Shown: in pieces, positions 60,119 through 64,000 of the stretch | Numbering within the stretch: position 1 is the stretch's first letter | Layout of the letters: every line of letters begins with the position of its first letter | Origin: Ophiura sarsii | Taxonomy: Eukaryota > Echinodermata > Ophiuroidea > Amphilepidida > Ophiuridae | Length of the DNA stretch: 64,000 nucleotides | Reading direction: 5' to 3' | Assembly (NCBI GenBank): GCA_035610835.1 | Contig: CM069442.1 | Span: 59,375,950-59,439,949, forward strand | Program-made: the position numbers and the translations under genes | The notes under the pieces: generated by a model | Databases searched by the model: none | What the model was told of the DNA's origin: nothing | The model's input: the letters and a program-made list of their open reading frames with translations, nothing else

Positions 60119-62135
60119 TTATTAAAACGTGAAAGTATCTGATATCGATAACAAATTTTCGACAGGTATAACTTGCGATAATGGATGCTCACTATATGTG
60201 TATTGTGTAGTTATATTTCTTTGAGGAATTAGGGTGGGTATCATTTATATCATCTAAAATTATCGTTAAATTACTTTAATATTATGTATATCAATCTTTA
60301 AACATCAGCAGTGTGTATTTTGTTCACTCCAATTATAACGCAAAACTTTTTTGCTTAGAGGTAATTCGTGGTAAGTAAAACAAACATTAAACAGTTTCGG
60401 ATTGCTAGTAAAGGAGGTCCCAACATACAAGATTTGTAGCTTACAAGCTTTGTCGCTACTATTATGTGTCCCACTTGAGAGATGGATGTTAGACAGAATT
60501 AAACCTATTGAAATGACTGTAAAATGGTGTAGCCAACGAGAGGATGCGAAGGAGTCTAATGCCTCTACAAGTATTGATTCTGTCTGTTGATGTTTGTACC
60601 GTGGTATACAATACTGCATCCGCACAACATATGTGTTGTAACAACATTAAACTAGTTGGCAAGATCCTGGCAGGTGTTTATAACGCAACATGATACTTAA
60701 ACATGTATTGGCACGATTAGCATAGTTGCATCTGTTCTGCCTATTGTATAATACTTAAATACAATATAATTGGTGTATCTAGTACGTACATCGTATCATC
60801 AGTGCTTCCTACCAAAATATCTTGATTGATATCTAGACAGTATGATTTAAGCTTCTATCAAAACACTACTATAATCACCATTAGCCAACATTTTCATTCC
60901 ATCGATCATTTGCATGGTTTTGCATTCCTCTGAAAAATGAGTAGCTTATTCGAAGTAAATCATGGAGTATGGTTAAATAATTTGTTGAGGCAATCAGTAA
61001 CTTGTCACATATCCATATTTGTATGGTTTATTCTCTGTGCCAAAAGTGATGCAATGTTTTGCACCTACCATACACGACTCTTTATCAAACCAATTTATTT
61101 GTGTCGGTGTATTTCAAATACAAGGATGGGCTTATACTAATATACATAACATTTTCGTTTTCTCACTCTCGTGAATTTCTGTTATCCCCATGGAGTCTAT
61201 CCATCTAACAATTTCATGAATAATGATTTCTTTATATGAACATGTGTTGTAATTTATTTATCAAAAACATGAATTTCACTCCCATGTCTTTCTATAATCC
61301 AAGGATTCCCTGGGCCCCATTCCCCTGATGATACAAAACACGAACAATGGCTAAACCGACTCGACCAAAATGTGGTTACAAGACAAAAGGGATTTTTCAC
61401 ATCGATTGGATTAATATTGACGAGAATAGGTTCCAACGTTCTATTATGTGTAAATCCTCCCTCGATTGACAATGTAAGCCAATGATTACCTTCGGTGAAA
61501 ATGGGTTAGGCCTATACTAAAAAAGATCCATCCGTATAATATTCAGTAATGACATTGTGCCAACTGGCCAAATTCAATCTCTTTTTATCTTTTAGAATTG
61601 TCATTCCGTATGCCGTACAATCACTATACTATATAAACCAGCCAAGGAACCCATCATAGAACCGGATCATTTTCAGAGAATGCCTTTTAAGACATTAAGG
61701 TCTTTAGGTCACTGTGAATGCCTCGGCGTGCCTAACCAAGCTTTGATGGGTTGGACAAAAATATCCTATTTTATTTATCTCCCAGCTCTTTTTCTCACTT
61801 GAAATTAAATTATAGCCAATAATCATATGATAATTGTGTAATTGTTATTGTTTCATTGAACACCTGAAATGTTTAATCATCTAATAAAGATACACAAATA
61901 TCTTCATAATGTCCAAACAAGCTACATTTTCTATCCATTTTCTTGTAATTTTGTCACATGACATATGTTTTATTGTTCTGCAAAGTTTTTATAAGACGGT
62001 ATAACTTGTCCTTAAATATATCACACGATTGCACAGCTGGTCTGATTTCAATCATGCCAAACGACAATGTATTGTTCTCAGCCAAGGGTTTCACATATCA
62101 TGAATGTTGAAGAAGGTTGTCTTTGAATTGGAATA
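60119..62135. other. No supported gene or element
   Basis: About 2 kb of AT-rich DNA. Short frames exist on both strands but none has recognisable motifs. No repeats evident by eye. Confidence 0.4.
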
Positions 62136-62500
62136 CACCTAGCACATAAAGTCCCTGACCAGGTGCTTTGAGGTTGGCTAATTCAAAATATATAATCGGT
62201 ACCAACAATCTGAGATATACATTAAATGAGCACATTTCTTCTCCGCAGTTTGATACCTCGTTCAACAAAATCGAATGGATACTTTTAAAGTTATGGCATA
62301 CCTAGTGCAACTTTGCTGTTGTTATGCGCGGTCATTGAAATCGCCATAACTTTAAAAGTATCCATTCGATTTTGTTGAATGAGGTATCAAACTGCGGAGA
62401 AGAAATTTGCTCATTTAATGTTTATCTCAGATTTTTGGTACCGATTATATATTTTGAATTAGCCAACCTCAAAGCACCTGGTGACTTTATGTGCTAGGTG
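62136..62500. mobile_element. 365-bp foldback MITE, TA target
   Basis: Starts CACCTAGCACATAAAGTC and ends GACTTTATGTGCTAGGTG, with TA on both sides (62134-62135 and 62501-62502). The arms are about 160 bp and highly similar; a 45-bp loop lies at 62298-62342. The left arm has a few extra bases (CCTGA) near 62154. No coding capacity. Confidence 0.85.
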
Positions 62501-63288
62501 TATGTTTGTTATCGTGCCATGTTAATGACTTGTGACATATCGACTTGATACTGGTGGTTAATGCAATACCGATAAATAAACATATACGAGTTATATTACA
62601 TAGCAATGTATGAGTTATCACGCATAACATTTAACATTTAACATTTAACATTTAAATCCATTTTAGTATAAACGTTTGTGGCAGGCACATTTTGTCTGTC
62701 TCATGGATGATTTCGATGCCTATATTATATATTAATCTCATTAATTTGACTGGATTCTCGGCGTTCGTCGTATCAAGCGATAGTCAATTGTGCATGTATG
62801 CAACGAGTGTATTTCAGCTAGTAAATATGTCAAACAAAACTTGTCACCACCTGTAAGTCCCTAGCCAAATCTAAATTTGTGATGTAGCGACAAAAGGTAG
62901 CGACACTGAGTGCCCATGGCCATTTAGAGATATCGAACAATTCATTGGTATTCTAGAAGACGATGATATGCTTCACGTCGTGTAAGTGGGCCGAGAAAGG
63001 TGAAATTGAACATTGTCAAGGTTTACAATTTTCGTGGTGTTATCACTCGCGGTGCAAAAGTAATCCAAGCGTACACTGCGTCCATGGGTGCCCACGCGTC
63101 TCTGCATTGAATTGAAGCTAGCTAAAGTATAGTCACTGTGTAAAAGACTATCATTACTGAAGACTATCACTTTGCGAATTATTTCATTTAAAAAACCTTT
63201 TTTTTATCTGAAAATACTTACAAAATAAATCTCTACCACTATCTCATATTGCCAACGGCAAGGAAAGATATGACAAAATCATGTTACA
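62501..63288. other. No supported gene
   Basis: Contains a short (CATTTAA)n stretch at 62627-62656. Otherwise no frame or element that I can support. Confidence 0.4.
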
Positions 63289-63441
63289 AGATAATTAGAT
63301 GATTGATTGTTTATGACACTTAGCCAGTGTTATCAATATGCTGTTCATCTCACACCGAGCGAGGCAAGTGGCACGCCTAGTCCATCCTATTACGGGAAAC
63401 GTGCATGGAAGGTGTTAAATATATTATCAAACCTTAGAGGT
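63289..63441 (-). repeat. Inverted copy of the 5941-6103 repeat
   Basis: Its reverse complement matches 5941-6103 at roughly 90% by eye, including CACCGAGCGAGGCAAG versus CTTGCCTCGCTCGGTG. The orientation is opposite to the first copy. Confidence 0.75.
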
Positions 63442-63624
63442 ACTGGAGCTTGATAATGTGATAGATACCTATAACCAGGGCTGTACATAGTATCCGCCAG
63501 CACGCCCGATGCGGGTACATTTTGCGTCGGGCGGGTAACTTGAAAAAACCCACATAATTTAAGAAGAGACATTGCCGCATTTAGAATAATTTGTCATACA
63601 ATTTATCTCGATGACAGTACGTAC

Positions 63625-63810
63625 AGGCAGGGGCGGAAATTTCTTGTTAGGTGTGGGGGGGATGATAAGTTTTGCCCCTAAAAAAATAAATTTAGCTGGT
63701 ACCATCCAGGTGGTGCGCAGCACCGCACTCCGAGCTATGCTCGGACAAGGGGGAGTCTGATGGGGGATGTGCCCCCCTCAGAAGTAGAAAAAATTTCAAT
63801 TTTCAAACTC
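63625..63810. repeat. Possible dispersed non-autonomous element
   Basis: CAGGGGCGGAAATTTCTTG, then GGGGGGGATGATAAGTT, then GATGTGCCCCCCTCAGAAG resembles a type of GC-rich dispersed repeat common in invertebrate genomes. A GCTGGTACC/GGTGGTGCGCAGCACC hairpin lies inside. The ends are not defined. Family assignment is a guess. Confidence 0.35.
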
Positions 63811-63970
63811 ATTTGGTGCGATCTGGTGTATACTTTTGACGAATATTGTATTGAAAAGCCATCGCTTCATTTTCAATAAATATTTTGTTTTTTATCAATG
63901 AACAAAAGAAGTTGAGCATTTTTTATACTGATATATTCTTGATTTTAGTATAGATGGTTTAAAAGCTCCA

Positions 63971-64000
63971 AGGGGGGGGGGGGGGGGGGGGGGGGGGGGG
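63971..64000 (+). repeat. Terminal poly-G run
   Basis: The window ends in about 30 consecutive G. It could be the start of a G-run-bearing element like the one at 20261, or a sequencing or assembly artefact. Confidence 0.8.

Overview
This window is gene-poor, AT-rich intergenic DNA from an animal genome, most likely a marine invertebrate. I saw no host protein-coding gene that I could support, no rRNA or CRISPR array, and no intact transposase or reverse transcriptase. Almost everything recognisable is a transposable-element remnant, a foldback or a tandem repeat. The mix (RTE-like, CR1/L2-like and L1/Tx1-like non-LTR fragments, a Helitron, Tc1/mariner-like, hAT-like and TTAA-target elements, many long-TIR foldbacks) fits a marine invertebrate, possibly a deuterostome. 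The phylum is a guess.

Layout. 1-5.3 kb: a small foldback, two decayed RTE-like LINE tails, a MITE made of repeated hairpins, and the 3' end of a CR1/L2-like LINE. 5.9-7.8 kb: a dispersed repeat, a 180-bp MITE and a 34-bp minisatellite. 9.8-13.5 kb: three more LINE fragments and the first partial copy of a large repeat unit. 13.5-57 kb: a degenerate large tandem array. The same order of landmarks recurs at about 11.1-12.2 (partial), 13.5-19.6, 19.6-29.5, 29.5-42.0 and 45.3-51.1 kb, with further diverged pieces at 42-44.9 and 52.6-57 kb. Copies differ mainly by deletions and by insertions private to one copy. The empty copies therefore serve as pre-insertion sites, so several elements can be bounded to the base: a 3.5-kb Helitron between A and T, a 706-bp and a 490-bp TA-target element, a 328-bp hAT-like element with an 8-bp duplication, and a 929-bp foldback. 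57.3-57.8 kb: an ~88-bp satellite. 58-64 kb: mostly unannotated DNA with a tRNA-bearing element, a 365-bp foldback, an inverted copy of the 5.9-kb repeat, and a terminal poly-G run.

Most unusual observation: three ~265-282-bp elements (13988-14252, 22866-23147, 59845-60118) share one architecture. Each sits at a TTAA target, has telomere-like CCCTAAC inverted ends, carries a TATA-like motif and a short palindrome about 12-40 bp upstream of a tRNA-like module with well-spaced A and B boxes, and has a T-run after the module. The tRNA-like modules look like different tRNAs. A fourth tRNA-like module lies inside a different inverted-repeat element at 23276-23643. This resembles a MITE family, piggyBac-like by its TTAA|CCC ends, that carries interchangeable Pol III cassettes.
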